Shown piece by piece: positions 15,684-23,127 of a stretch of 37,942 bases of DNA. The stretch covers positions 1 to 37,942 of the forward strand of contig DAITAC010000035.1 in assembly GCA_036824465.1 (NCBI GenBank), read 5' to 3'. Position 1 is the first letter of the stretch, and each line of letters starts with the position of its first letter. The DNA is from JAKOQB01 sp036824465 (lineage in GTDB: Bacteria; Pseudomonadota; Gammaproteobacteria; Burkholderiales; Burkholderiaceae_F). The notes beneath the pieces were generated by a model, which was not told where the DNA came from, did not search any database, and saw nothing but the letters and a program-made list of their open reading frames with translations. Position numbers and translations under genes: made by a program.

Positions 15684-18293
15684 ATGCGGCGTCTTCCTCC
15701 AGGCCCCAATGTCGGCACGCAGCTGCGCGCGATTCGTGTGCGCCAAGCGCGCGCGGCGCGGGTCGCGCTGGCCGAGTCGGCCTCGCCCGCGGAACTTGCA
15801 GGTCTCGAAGCGCCGCTGCAACTGGCCCTGCCGAGCGCCGAAGGATGGTTCGCCGCGCACCGGTGGCGGCCGTTCGATTTCCAGCGCGAGGTGTGGGCGC
15901 ACGTAGCGGCCGGCCGCTCGGGGCTGCTGCACGCGACAACCGGTTCGGGCAAGACCTACGCGGTGTATTTCGCGCTGCTCAATCGTGCGCTGACCGGTAA
16001 GATCGAAGGCGGCGGGCTGCGCCTGCTGTGGATCACGCCGATGCGCGCGCTGTCGGCGGACACGGCGCGCGCGCTCGAGGCGCCGCTGGCGCTGCTCGGC
16101 CTCGACTGGCAGGTTGGCGTGCGCACCGGCGACACCGAGACCGCGGAGCGTGCGCGCCAGAGCAGGCGCCTGCCCGAGGTGCTGGTCACCACGCCCGAAA
16201 GCCTGTCGCTGCTGCTGACACGCGCCGACTGTCGTGAGCAGTTTGCGGGGCTGGCGATGGTCGTGGTCGACGAGTGGCACGAGCTGATCGGCAGCAAGCG
16301 CGGTGTGCAGGTTCAGCTGGCCTTATCGAGGCTGCGCCGATTTGCGCGCGAACACGCGGCAAAGCTCCCGGTCTGGGGTCTGTCGGCAACGCTCGGCAAT
16401 CTGGACGAAGCGATGCGCGCGCTGCTGAGTCGCGACGACGGCGCGCTGGTGCGCGGCCGCATCGACAAGAAGATCGTCGTCGATACGCTGCTGCCCGATG
16501 ATCCGGGGCGCTTTCCCTGGGGCGGACACCTTGGCATCAAGATGCTCGATCCGGTCGTGCGCGAGATCGCGGCCAGCGGCCCCACGCTGGTCTTCACCAA
16601 CACCCGTTCGCAGGCGGAGATCTGGTACCAGTCGATCCTCGCCGCCCGGCCGAAGTGGGCCGGGCTGATCGCGCTTCACCACGGCTCGCTCGACCGTGCG
16701 GTGCGGGACTGGGTCGAGTGCAGCCTGAAAGAAGGGCGGCTCAAGGCGGTGGTTGCGACCAGCAGCCTCGATCTCGGCGTCGATTTCCTGCCGGTCGAAC
16801 GCGTGCTTCAGATCGGGTCGCCCAAGGGGGTGGCACGGCTGCTGCAACGCGCGGGCCGCAGCGGCCATGCGCCGGGGCGCGTGTCGCGCGTGACGCTGGT
16901 ACCGACCAATACGCTCGAACTGGTCGAAGCCGCGGCTGCGCAGAAGGCGGCGGCGCTCGGCGTGCGCGAAGGGCGCGTCGAATCGCGGCACGCGCCGGAC
17001 AAACCGCTCGATGTGCTGGTCCAGCATCTGGTGACGATTGCGCTGGGCACAGGGTTTGACGAGACCGGACTGCTCGCCGAGGTGCGCGATGCGTTCAGTT
17101 ACCGTCGACTCTCCGACGCCGAGTGGGAATGGGCGCTCGATTTTGTCGGCCGTGGCGGCGCGTCGCTGCGCGCCTATCCGCAGTATCAGCGTGTGGCGCG
17201 CGACGCGGACGGCATGTTCCGCGTGCCCGATGCTCACGTTGCCCGGCGCCACCGGATGTCGGTTGGCACCATCGTCGCCGAAGCATCGATGCTGGTCCGC
17301 TATAACAACGGCGCCAGGCTTGGCCACATCGAGGAGAACTTCATCGCGCGGCTGAATACCGGCGACGTCTTCACGTTCGGCGGCAAGCTACTGGAGCTCG
17401 CGCGTGTGCAGGACATGACCGCGTTCGTGGCGCCGGCCCGGCGCAAGAGCGGCGCGGTGCCGCGCTGGGCCGGCACCCGGATGCCGCTGTCGACCGAGAT
17501 GGCGGACGCCGTCTTGCAGGAGCTCGAAGGCGCACTGGCCGGCCGCTATGACTCGCCGGAGCTCAAGCTCACGCGGCCGCTGATCGAGCTGCAGGCGCGC
17601 TGGTCGGCGGTGCCGACCAGAACCGAGCTCGTGGTCGAATCGATGCGCTCGCGTGAAGGGCGCCACCTGTTCGTCTATCCGTTTGCCGGCCGTCTTGCGC
17701 ATCTGGGTCTGGCGTCGCTGCTGGCGTATCGAGCCGGTCGCCGCGTGCCGTCGACTTTTTCAATGGCGGTGAACGACTACGGCTTGGAGCTGATGTCAAG
17801 CGAGGATGTCGACTGGCGCGCGCTGTGGCGCGACGGCGGCACCGCGCTGCTGCGCGAGCAGCAACTGCTCGAAGACATCCTCGCCAGCCTGAACGCGGGG
17901 CAACTCGCGCAGCGGCGCTTTCGCGAGATTGCCCGCGTTTCGGGGCTGATCTTCCAGGGATTCCCGGGGCAGCCGAAATCGACCCGACAACTGCAGGCCT
18001 CCAGCAGCCTGTTCTTCGAGGTCTTTCGCAAGTACGACGCCGGCAATCTGCTGCTCACGCAGGCCGAGCGCGAGGTACTGGAGCAGGAACTCGACTTCGC
18101 GCGGCTGCGCGAGGCGCTCGCCCGCATGCGGTTGCAGCGGGTGGTCTACCGGCATCTGCAGCAGCCCACGCCGTTTGCCTTTCCGCTGCTGGTCGAGCGC
18201 CTGCGGGAAGAACTGACGACCGAGCGGCTGGCCGATCGGATTGCGCGGATGGTGGCGGAGCTCGAACGCCGCGCATGCGGTGAGGACGGATAG
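15684..18293 (+). CDS. lhr: Ligase-associated type Lhr DEXH-box helicase
   Basis: An 869-residue superfamily 2 helicase of the Lhr-core type. Walker A is ATTGSGKT (84-91) and motif II is DEWH (196-199), followed by ELIGSKRG, which is typical of the ligase-associated DEXH group. Motif III is GLSATLGN and motif VI is LLQRAGRSGH. The C-terminal half fits the winged-helix and Lhr-specific domains. The family unwinds DNA and RNA:DNA hybrids and is linked to DNA repair. The usual partners (ATP-dependent ligase, MBL exonuclease, PdeM phosphoesterase) are not adjacent here. The ATG at 15684 was taken; an in-frame ATG at 15654 falls inside the terminator tail and one at 15624 falls before its stem. 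Confidence 0.93.
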   Translation: MRRLPPGPNVGTQLRAIRVRQARAARVALAESASPAELAGLEAPLQLALPSAEGWFAAHRWRPFDFQREVWAHVAAGRSGLLHATTGSGKTYAVYFALLNRALTGKIEGGGLRLLWITPMRALSADTARALEAPLALLGLDWQVGVRTGDTETAERARQSRRLPEVLVTTPESLSLLLTRADCREQFAGLAMVVVDEWHELIGSKRGVQVQLALSRLRRFAREHAAKLPVWGLSATLGNLDEAMRALLSRDDGALVRGRIDKKIVVDTLLPDDPGRFPWGGHLGIKMLDPVVREIAASGPTLVFTNTRSQAEIWYQSILAARPKWAGLIALHHGSLDRAVRDWVECSLKEGRLKAVVATSSLDLGVDFLPVERVLQIGSPKGVARLLQRAGRSGHAPGRVSRVTLVPTNTLELVEAAAAQKAAALGVREGRVESRHAPDKPLDVLVQHLVTIALGTGFDETGLLAEVRDAFSYRRLSDAEWEWALDFVGRGGASLRAYPQYQRVARDADGMFRVPDAHVARRHRMSVGTIVAEASMLVRYNNGARLGHIEENFIARLNTGDVFTFGGKLLELARVQDMTAFVAPARRKSGAVPRWAGTRMPLSTEMADAVLQELEGALAGRYDSPELKLTRPLIELQARWSAVPTRTELVVESMRSREGRHLFVYPFAGRLAHLGLASLLAYRAGRRVPSTFSMAVNDYGLELMSSEDVDWRALWRDGGTALLREQQLLEDILASLNAGQLAQRRFREIARVSGLIFQGFPGQPKSTRQLQASSSLFFEVFRKYDAGNLLLTQAEREVLEQELDFARLREALARMRLQRVVYRHLQQPTPFAFPLLVERLREELTTERLADRIARMVAELERRACGEDG

Positions 18294-18578
18294 GGCAGGC
18301 TGCGTTCGACATCTTTCGCATTACCGTGCCCACAGGCGCGACCCCATGAACACGGTGGTGGCTCACCGAGAGTGGCCGGAACCACGCGTGACACACGCCA
18401 GACACCCGCTCAGCACCACAAGGGGCACAAGATGTCTGACAACTGCATGCCGAATGATCAATATCTTGTGGTGTGCTCGGCACTTGATCTGAGCACTTCA
18501 GACAAGCGCCGCACCGTTTCCCCTCTGGGGATGCGTTGCATGCAGGCTAATGTCGATCAAATTTCCCTCTGAAAACCC
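18294..18578. other. Gene-free stretch with nested inverted repeats, possible structured RNA
   Basis: No credible coding frame is present. From 18411 to 18530 there are several pairing segments. The arm caccacaag (18414-18422) pairs with cttgtggtg (18465-18473). The arm cacaagat (18426-18433) pairs with atcttgtg (18463-18470), which overlaps the first partner, so the two helices exclude each other. In addition gtctga (18434-18439) pairs with tcagac (18498-18503), gtgctc (18473-18478) with gagcac (18491-18496), and cccc with gggg around 18520-18530. The stretch is less GC-rich than its surroundings. It could be a small RNA, a switch-like leader or a decayed mobile element; no T-tract terminator is seen. 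Confidence 0.45.
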
Positions 18579-18606
18579 TTGCAACGTGTCTGATTTCGCT
18601 TAGTAT
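18579..18606 (+). promoter_or_regulatory. Candidate sigma70 promoter of the SWIB gene
   Basis: TTGCAA (18579-18584) and TAGTAT (18601-18606) are spaced by 16 bases, which is a fair match to the consensus in a GC-rich genome. Transcription would begin near 18613, giving an 84-base leader. Confidence 0.6.
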
Positions 18607-18619
18607 CCGCGTCACGCAA

Positions 18620-18633
18620 CGAGAGCGCTCTCG
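18620..18633. promoter_or_regulatory. Perfect 14-bp palindrome, operator candidate
   Basis: cgagagcgctctcg reads identically on both strands and lies roughly 8-21 bases after the predicted transcription start of the SWIB gene. The central GCGC with purine-rich half sites resembles operators of LacI-family repressors. No regulator gene of that kind is in the window. It could instead form a short hairpin in the leader. Confidence 0.45.
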
Positions 18634-18696
18634 ATGCAGTTTCCGACGAGAACGCTGTCGCTGTGGTCTGATCGAACCCTGTTGAGGAGATGTTCA

Positions 18697-19089
18697 ATGG
18701 CAACTGCCAAGAAGGCGAAGAAAGCAACTGCGAAGAAGGCGACCAAGAAGAAAGCGGCGCCGAAGAAAGCAACTGCGAAGAAGACCGTCAAGAAAGCTGC
18801 ACCGAAAAAAGCGACAGCGAAAAAGAAAGTCGCGCGCAAGCCGAATGCGGCATTCATGCGGCCGCTGACGCCATCAGGCCCGCTCGCGGCGATCATCGGC
18901 AGCAGGCCGATGCCGCGCACGGAGGTCACCAGCGAGATCTGGAAGTACATCAAGAAGAACAAGCTTCAGAACGCCGTCAACCGGCGCATGATCGACGCCG
19001 ACGAGAAACTGAAGGCGCTGTTCGGCAAGGCGCAGGCGTCGATGTTCGAACTGACGAAGTTCGTCAGCAAGCACCTGAAGCCGGCATAA
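18697..19089 (+). CDS. SWIB/MDM2-domain protein with histone-H1-like lysine-rich tail
   Basis: A 130-residue protein. Residues 2-48 are an Ala/Lys/Thr repeat region (variants of KKATAKK, KKAAPKK) like bacterial histone-H1-like and AlgP-type tails, which bind DNA without sequence specificity. Residues about 50-130 form a SWIB domain (TEVTSEIWKYIKKNKLQN, RMIDADEKLKALFGK), a fold found in eukaryotic chromatin remodellers and in chlamydial and other bacterial proteins. A nucleoid-associated role is the natural inference. Start: the ATG lies 7 bases after GAGGAG; an upstream in-frame ATG at 18634 lacks such a site. The gene has its own promoter and terminator and so looks monocistronic. The tail is repetitive at the DNA level and prone to length change. 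Confidence 0.93.
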   Translation: MATAKKAKKATAKKATKKKAAPKKATAKKTVKKAAPKKATAKKKVARKPNAAFMRPLTPSGPLAAIIGSRPMPRTEVTSEIWKYIKKNKLQNAVNRRMIDADEKLKALFGKAQASMFELTKFVSKHLKPA

Positions 19090-19128
19090 GACTGTCCGGG
19101 TCGGTCCAAGGGTGGCCGACGGTCAGTG

Positions 19129-19161
19129 GCCCGCGTCGTAGCACCAGACGCGGGCTTTTTC
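19129..19161 (+). terminator. Intrinsic terminator of the SWIB gene
   Basis: A perfect 9-bp stem, gcccgcgtc (19129-19137) with gacgcgggc (19147-19155), encloses a 9-base loop and is followed by ttttt. It separates the SWIB gene from the convergent PRPP-synthetase-like gene. Confidence 0.9.
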
Positions 19162-19170
19162 GTTTCTGCG

Positions 19171-20037
19171 TTAGATACGACGCAGCGCGTCGGCCAAAAG
19201 CGGCACGACGGAAATCGCGTTGGTCGGATGCGGCACCGTGTCGCTGCTCCAGATGCTGCCGACGCCTGCCGCACGCAGCACATCGAGTGCATCGCCGGCA
19301 AACACCGGGTGGGTGACGAAGATATCGATGTTCGCCACCCCGGCCGACCACAGTCCGTACGCCGTTTGCGCCAGCGTGCGGGCGGTGCTGGCAATGTCGT
19401 CGACCAGCACCACGTCGCGGCCACGCACGTCCATTCCCGGCATCGCCACCTCGACTTCGCGATCGCCATTGCGCGTCTTGCGGCAGACGGTCCATTCGTA
19501 GCGATCGGCCGCCGCCGCGCGCACCCACTGCTCAGCCTCTTCGTCCGGACCGATCAGCACCGGGTGATCCACCTTGCCCTCAAGAAACCGCGTCAGCAGC
19601 GGCGCAGTTGCCACCGCGATCGCACGCGCCGCGGGCACAGCCGTGTGCAGCTCGCCGGTGCGATGCAGATGCGGGTCGACCGTAATGACTGTTTCGAAGA
19701 GCGTGGCCAGAAAGCGGCCGGCAATCTTCTGGCTCACTGCCTCGCCCGGCCGAAAGGCGATGTCCTGCCGCATGTAGCTCAGATATGGGGCGACCAGCAC
19801 GACGTCCCGAGCTCCCAGTTCGCGCGCGGTCTGTGCTGCGAGCATCAGCTCGATCAGCTTCTCGTTCGGCTGGTAAAGCGAGCGCAGCAGTATCACACGC
19901 TCGGGCACGCGCGCCGGCAAGGTCAGCTTGAGCTCGCCGTCGGGAAAACGGTGGCGCGCGACCCGATGCGGCGCGAGCCCGGCCGCGGTCGCGAGTTGCC
20001 GGGCAAATCGTTCTTCGTCTTCGAAGAAAAGCAGCAT
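19171..20037 (-). CDS. Divergent ribose-phosphate pyrophosphokinase (PRPP synthetase-like)
   Basis: A 288-residue member of the PRPP synthetase family, about 20-30 residues shorter than the housekeeping Prs. Visible sites: FPDGE (31-35), YLSYMRQD of the ATP loop (85-92), VDPHLH (120-125), PDEEA (164-168), the catalytic-loop Lys and Arg in CRKTR (185-189), and the PRPP loop VDDIASTART (212-221). The KTRxGDREV segment resembles archaeal class III enzymes. In the PRPP loop the usual small residues before the last Thr (GG or AG) are Ala-Arg, which is unusual. The start at 20037 is 4 bases past the stop of the AMP-phosphorylase-like gene. This is probably not the housekeeping prs, which normally sits with ispE. 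Canonical activity or a shifted substrate are both possible. Confidence 0.88.
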   Translation of the reverse strand: MLLFFEDEERFARQLATAAGLAPHRVARHRFPDGELKLTLPARVPERVILLRSLYQPNEKLIELMLAAQTARELGARDVVLVAPYLSYMRQDIAFRPGEAVSQKIAGRFLATLFETVITVDPHLHRTGELHTAVPAARAIAVATAPLLTRFLEGKVDHPVLIGPDEEAEQWVRAAAADRYEWTVCRKTRNGDREVEVAMPGMDVRGRDVVLVDDIASTARTLAQTAYGLWSAGVANIDIFVTHPVFAGDALDVLRAAGVGSIWSSDTVPHPTNAISVVPLLADALRRI

Positions 20038-20041
20038 CGGG

Positions 20042-21628
20042 TTAGAACTCGACGTAGCCGTGCGCGATTTCTTCCGGCGCGCCGATCGCAAATCCGCTCG
20101 CCCGCTCGGCGACGTCGCGCGCAAACGCCAGTTCGGTCGTCGTGTCGGTGAGGATTCGATAAAGCGGCTCGCCGCGAGCGACGCGGTCTCCGAGTTTCTT
20201 CAGCAGATCCACGCCCGCCCCCTTCACCTTTGGCGCACCGGCCAGTCGCGCAATGCGCGCCATTCTCTCGCAGTCGATCGCCGTGACCGTACCGTCGGCG
20301 GGCGATTCGACTTCATGCGTCAGCCGTGCCGGTCGCGGCAGTTCCGCGGCCCGGCCCTGCGCGTCAATGATCGCATTCATCTTCGCCAGTGCCCGACCGG
20401 AGTCGAGGATGTCGCGCGCCACCGCAAAGCCATCGCCGCCGCGGATGTCGCGATCGAATTCCAGTACCCGGCCTGCCAGCCGCAGCGCCTTGTTGCGCAG
20501 GTCGATCGGTGCGGCGGGATCATTGTTAAGCACCTGCATCACGTCGCGTACCTCAAGCGCCGGACCGATGCCGTGGCCGACCGGCTGGCGGCCGTCGGTG
20601 ATCACCGCGTCGAGGGTGACGCCCATGCGGTGCGCAACGTACTCGAACAGTTTCTTCAGACGCTGTGCGTCGTCCATGTGCCGCACCTTGGCGGTCGGTC
20701 CGAGCGGGATGTCGAGCACAAGGTGGGTCGACCCGGCGGCGACCTTCTTGCTCAGGATCGAGGCGACCATCTGGCCCGGCGAGTCGATCGACAGCGGACG
20801 TTCGACCGAGATCAGGACATCGTCCGCGGGAGACAGCGCGGCGCGGCCGCCCCATGCGAGACAGCCGCGGTGCGCATGCACGATTTCGCGCATGCGCTCG
20901 AACGGCAGATCGACTCGACACAGGCACTCCATCGTGTCGGCCGTGCCCGCGGGGGAGGTGATCGCGCGGCTGGAGGTCTTCGGGATGAGCATTCCGTGCG
21001 CCGCGACGATCGGCACGACGATCATCGATGTCCGGTTGCCCGGCAGCCCGCCGATACAGTGTTTGTCGACCACGGGCTTCTCGTCCCAGTCGAGCTTGCG
21101 GCCGACATCAACCATCGCTTCGGTCAGGTACAGGACTTCATCGCGGTCAAGTTCGAATTGGTTGGTGGCGACGACGAATGCGGCCAGTTCGATCTTCGAG
21201 TAACGGTGGCCGGCGATGTCGCGCACGATCGAGTGCAGTTCGTCGTGGGTCAGTCGTTCGCCGGCAATCTTGCGCTTCAGCGAAGGCATTGAAATGGGCG
21301 GCTCGGCGTGCGCGATCCGCACCGGGTGCCCTTCCGCGATGCCGAGATAGGCGAAGGCCTCCTCCGACAGTCCGAGGTCGCAGTCGCCGAGCAGCCGCAC
21401 GTCGTCGACCACATTGACCACCGCGAGGATGGACCTGCGCTGTTCCCCGTTGGTGGCGGTGACCTCGACCTTGGACAGCGCCTGGAAGCCCTCGGCGCGA
21501 TACACCGGGCAGTCGCGGCGCAGGTAGGCGACGTTCTCACGGTAGGTGTCGATGCCCACGCGGCGCGCGACCAGCGAGACCCGTTCCGCGGCGTCCTCAG
21601 CGATCGGGGGCGTGCGATCAGACGGCAT
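20042..21628 (-). CDS. AMP-phosphorylase-type thymidine phosphorylase family protein
   Basis: A 528-residue nucleoside phosphorylase-fold enzyme of the long, archaeal-AMP-phosphorylase-like group. It has an extra N-terminal domain (residues about 1-110) absent from classical DeoA. The phosphate-binding signature KHCIGGLPGNRTSM is at 189-202, followed by KTSSRAITSPAGTADTME at 217-234. The C-terminal alpha/beta domain with VESPADGTVTAID is intact. Archaeal AMP phosphorylases convert nucleoside 5'-monophosphates and phosphate to base and ribose-1,5-bisphosphate; bacterial members are usually only labelled putative thymidine phosphorylase. The ATG lies within the end of the upstream nuclease gene (11-base overlap), so translation is coupled. 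No RuBisCO or ribose-1,5-bisphosphate isomerase gene is present here. Confidence 0.92.
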   Translation of the reverse strand: MPSDRTPPIAEDAAERVSLVARRVGIDTYRENVAYLRRDCPVYRAEGFQALSKVEVTATNGEQRRSILAVVNVVDDVRLLGDCDLGLSEEAFAYLGIAEGHPVRIAHAEPPISMPSLKRKIAGERLTHDELHSIVRDIAGHRYSKIELAAFVVATNQFELDRDEVLYLTEAMVDVGRKLDWDEKPVVDKHCIGGLPGNRTSMIVVPIVAAHGMLIPKTSSRAITSPAGTADTMECLCRVDLPFERMREIVHAHRGCLAWGGRAALSPADDVLISVERPLSIDSPGQMVASILSKKVAAGSTHLVLDIPLGPTAKVRHMDDAQRLKKLFEYVAHRMGVTLDAVITDGRQPVGHGIGPALEVRDVMQVLNNDPAAPIDLRNKALRLAGRVLEFDRDIRGGDGFAVARDILDSGRALAKMNAIIDAQGRAAELPRPARLTHEVESPADGTVTAIDCERMARIARLAGAPKVKGAGVDLLKKLGDRVARGEPLYRILTDTTTELAFARDVAERASGFAIGAPEEIAHGYVEF

Positions 21629-23033
21629 ACGTCTTGTCCGCTTCCGCGATGGTCGTGTTCCAGCGCAGTTCCTTCGCGATCCGCGCACTGAGTGCATGCG
21701 CCGCTTCCGGCTCGCCATGGGCGACGAAGACCGTTCGCGGTGCGCGCGGCGCGGCGCGCAGCCAGCCCATCAGCGAATCCTGGCCGGCATGCGCGGACAA
21801 CCCACCCAGCGTATGCACTGACGCGTGCACCGGAATCGTTTCACCGAACAGCGATACGCTGCGCACGCCGTCGACGATGCGCCGTCCAAGTGTGCCGGCG
21901 GCCTGAAACCCGGTGAAAAGCACGCCGCATTCGCGCCGCGGCAGGTTGTGGCGCAGATGGTGGCGGATGCGGCCGGCTTCGCACATGCCGCTGGCGGCGA
22001 CAATCACCGCACCCTGGTGGATCGAGTTCAGGAACATCGAGTCCTCGACGCTTTCGGTGTAGCGCAACGCAAACGGCAGTTTGCGCGCACGCTGCGCGGC
22101 GTGGAACTCCCCCGCCAGTTCGTCGAGCGCGTCCAGATGAGCAAAGGTGACATCGCTCGCCTGCTGCGCCAGTGGCGAGTCGACGAACAGCAGCGGCAAC
22201 CGGGTGCGGCCGTCGCGCGCCAGCCGATACAGCAGCACCAGGAACTCCTGTGTGCGACCGAGCGCAAAGGCCGGCACGATGACGTTTCCGTGGCGCCGAT
22301 GCAGGACATCGTCGAGCACCTCGATCAGCTCCGCTTCGGTGTCCGCCATCGAACGGTGATTGCGGTCACCATACGTTGACTCAACGACGAGCACGTCTGC
22401 GGCGGCTGGCGGTGCGCGGTCGCTGACCAGCAACGGTGAGGCCTCGCCCAGATCACCCGAAACCACCAGGGTTCGTTCATGTGCACCCTCGCGCACGCGC
22501 ACCTGCACCGTTGCCGCACCGACAATGTGGCCGGCGCTGCGCAGGCTGATGCGCACATCGGGATGCGGTTGAAACTCGACGTCGTACGGAACGCTATGCA
22601 GTCGCGTGGCAAGCCGCTCAACGTCTTCCATCGTGTACAGCGGCGCCTCGGTCGCGGCCGCGCGCGCGCGCCTGCCGCGCCTGTCGTAGCGGCGTTCGCG
22701 CGACTGCACATGCGCGCTGTCCTTCAGCATCACCGGGACCAGATCGGCGGTCGGCCTGGTGCAGTAGATCAATGGTTGCGCCGCGACGCGCGTTGGGTGT
22801 GCGAAACGCGGCAGCAACCCGCAGTGATCGACGTGCGCGTGCGTGAGCACAACGAAGTCGATGCGGCCCAGATCGCGTTCATAGGCGCGCCGATTCTTCA
22901 ACGCCGCCGACAGCGGCCCACGGCTTGCACCCTGGAACATGCCGCAGTCGATCAGGAAACGCGCGCCGCGCGTTTCCACCCGCAGGCAGGAACCGGTGAC
23001 CTCGCCAGCCGCGCCGAGGAAGGTCAGTTGCAC
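21618..23033 (-). CDS. MBL-fold beta-CASP RNA-processing nuclease
   Basis: A 471-residue metallo-beta-lactamase-fold hydrolase of the CPSF73/YsiC-like beta-CASP group. The zinc motif is THAHVDHCG (HxHxDH at 65-70), with later ligands in SAGHIVGA and VSGDLGE. The beta-CASP insertion follows ESTYGDRNH. The C-terminal RMMBL region has HTLGGLSAHAGQDSLMGWL and VAHGEPEAAHAL. Such proteins are endo- or 5' exoribonucleases. The GTG start at 23033 is preceded by GGAGGA at ideal spacing. It is the first gene of a three-gene minus-strand operon and its end contains the start of the phosphorylase gene. It diverges from the radical SAM gene over 94 bases. Confidence 0.93.
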   Translation of the reverse strand: MQLTFLGAAGEVTGSCLRVETRGARFLIDCGMFQGASRGPLSAALKNRRAYERDLGRIDFVVLTHAHVDHCGLLPRFAHPTRVAAQPLIYCTRPTADLVPVMLKDSAHVQSRERRYDRRGRRARAAATEAPLYTMEDVERLATRLHSVPYDVEFQPHPDVRISLRSAGHIVGAATVQVRVREGAHERTLVVSGDLGEASPLLVSDRAPPAAADVLVVESTYGDRNHRSMADTEAELIEVLDDVLHRRHGNVIVPAFALGRTQEFLVLLYRLARDGRTRLPLLFVDSPLAQQASDVTFAHLDALDELAGEFHAAQRARKLPFALRYTESVEDSMFLNSIHQGAVIVAASGMCEAGRIRHHLRHNLPRRECGVLFTGFQAAGTLGRRIVDGVRSVSLFGETIPVHASVHTLGGLSAHAGQDSLMGWLRAAPRAPRTVFVAHGEPEAAHALSARIAKELRWNTTIAEADKTYAV

Positions 23034-23127
23034 GTCGTGTCCTCCAGCCGATGGCGCACTTGTAGCAGCCTTCGCGGCCGTGCGGTGAGCGGCGCAGCCC
23101 TTTCTTGAGCGCGGTCATAATCGGCGT

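Noticed and set aside
18634..18696. Upstream in-frame ATG extending the SWIB protein by 21 residues
   Set aside because: The 18697 ATG has a well-spaced GAGGAG and starts the typical MATAKKAKK tail; the upstream ATG has no ribosome binding site and abuts the palindrome.
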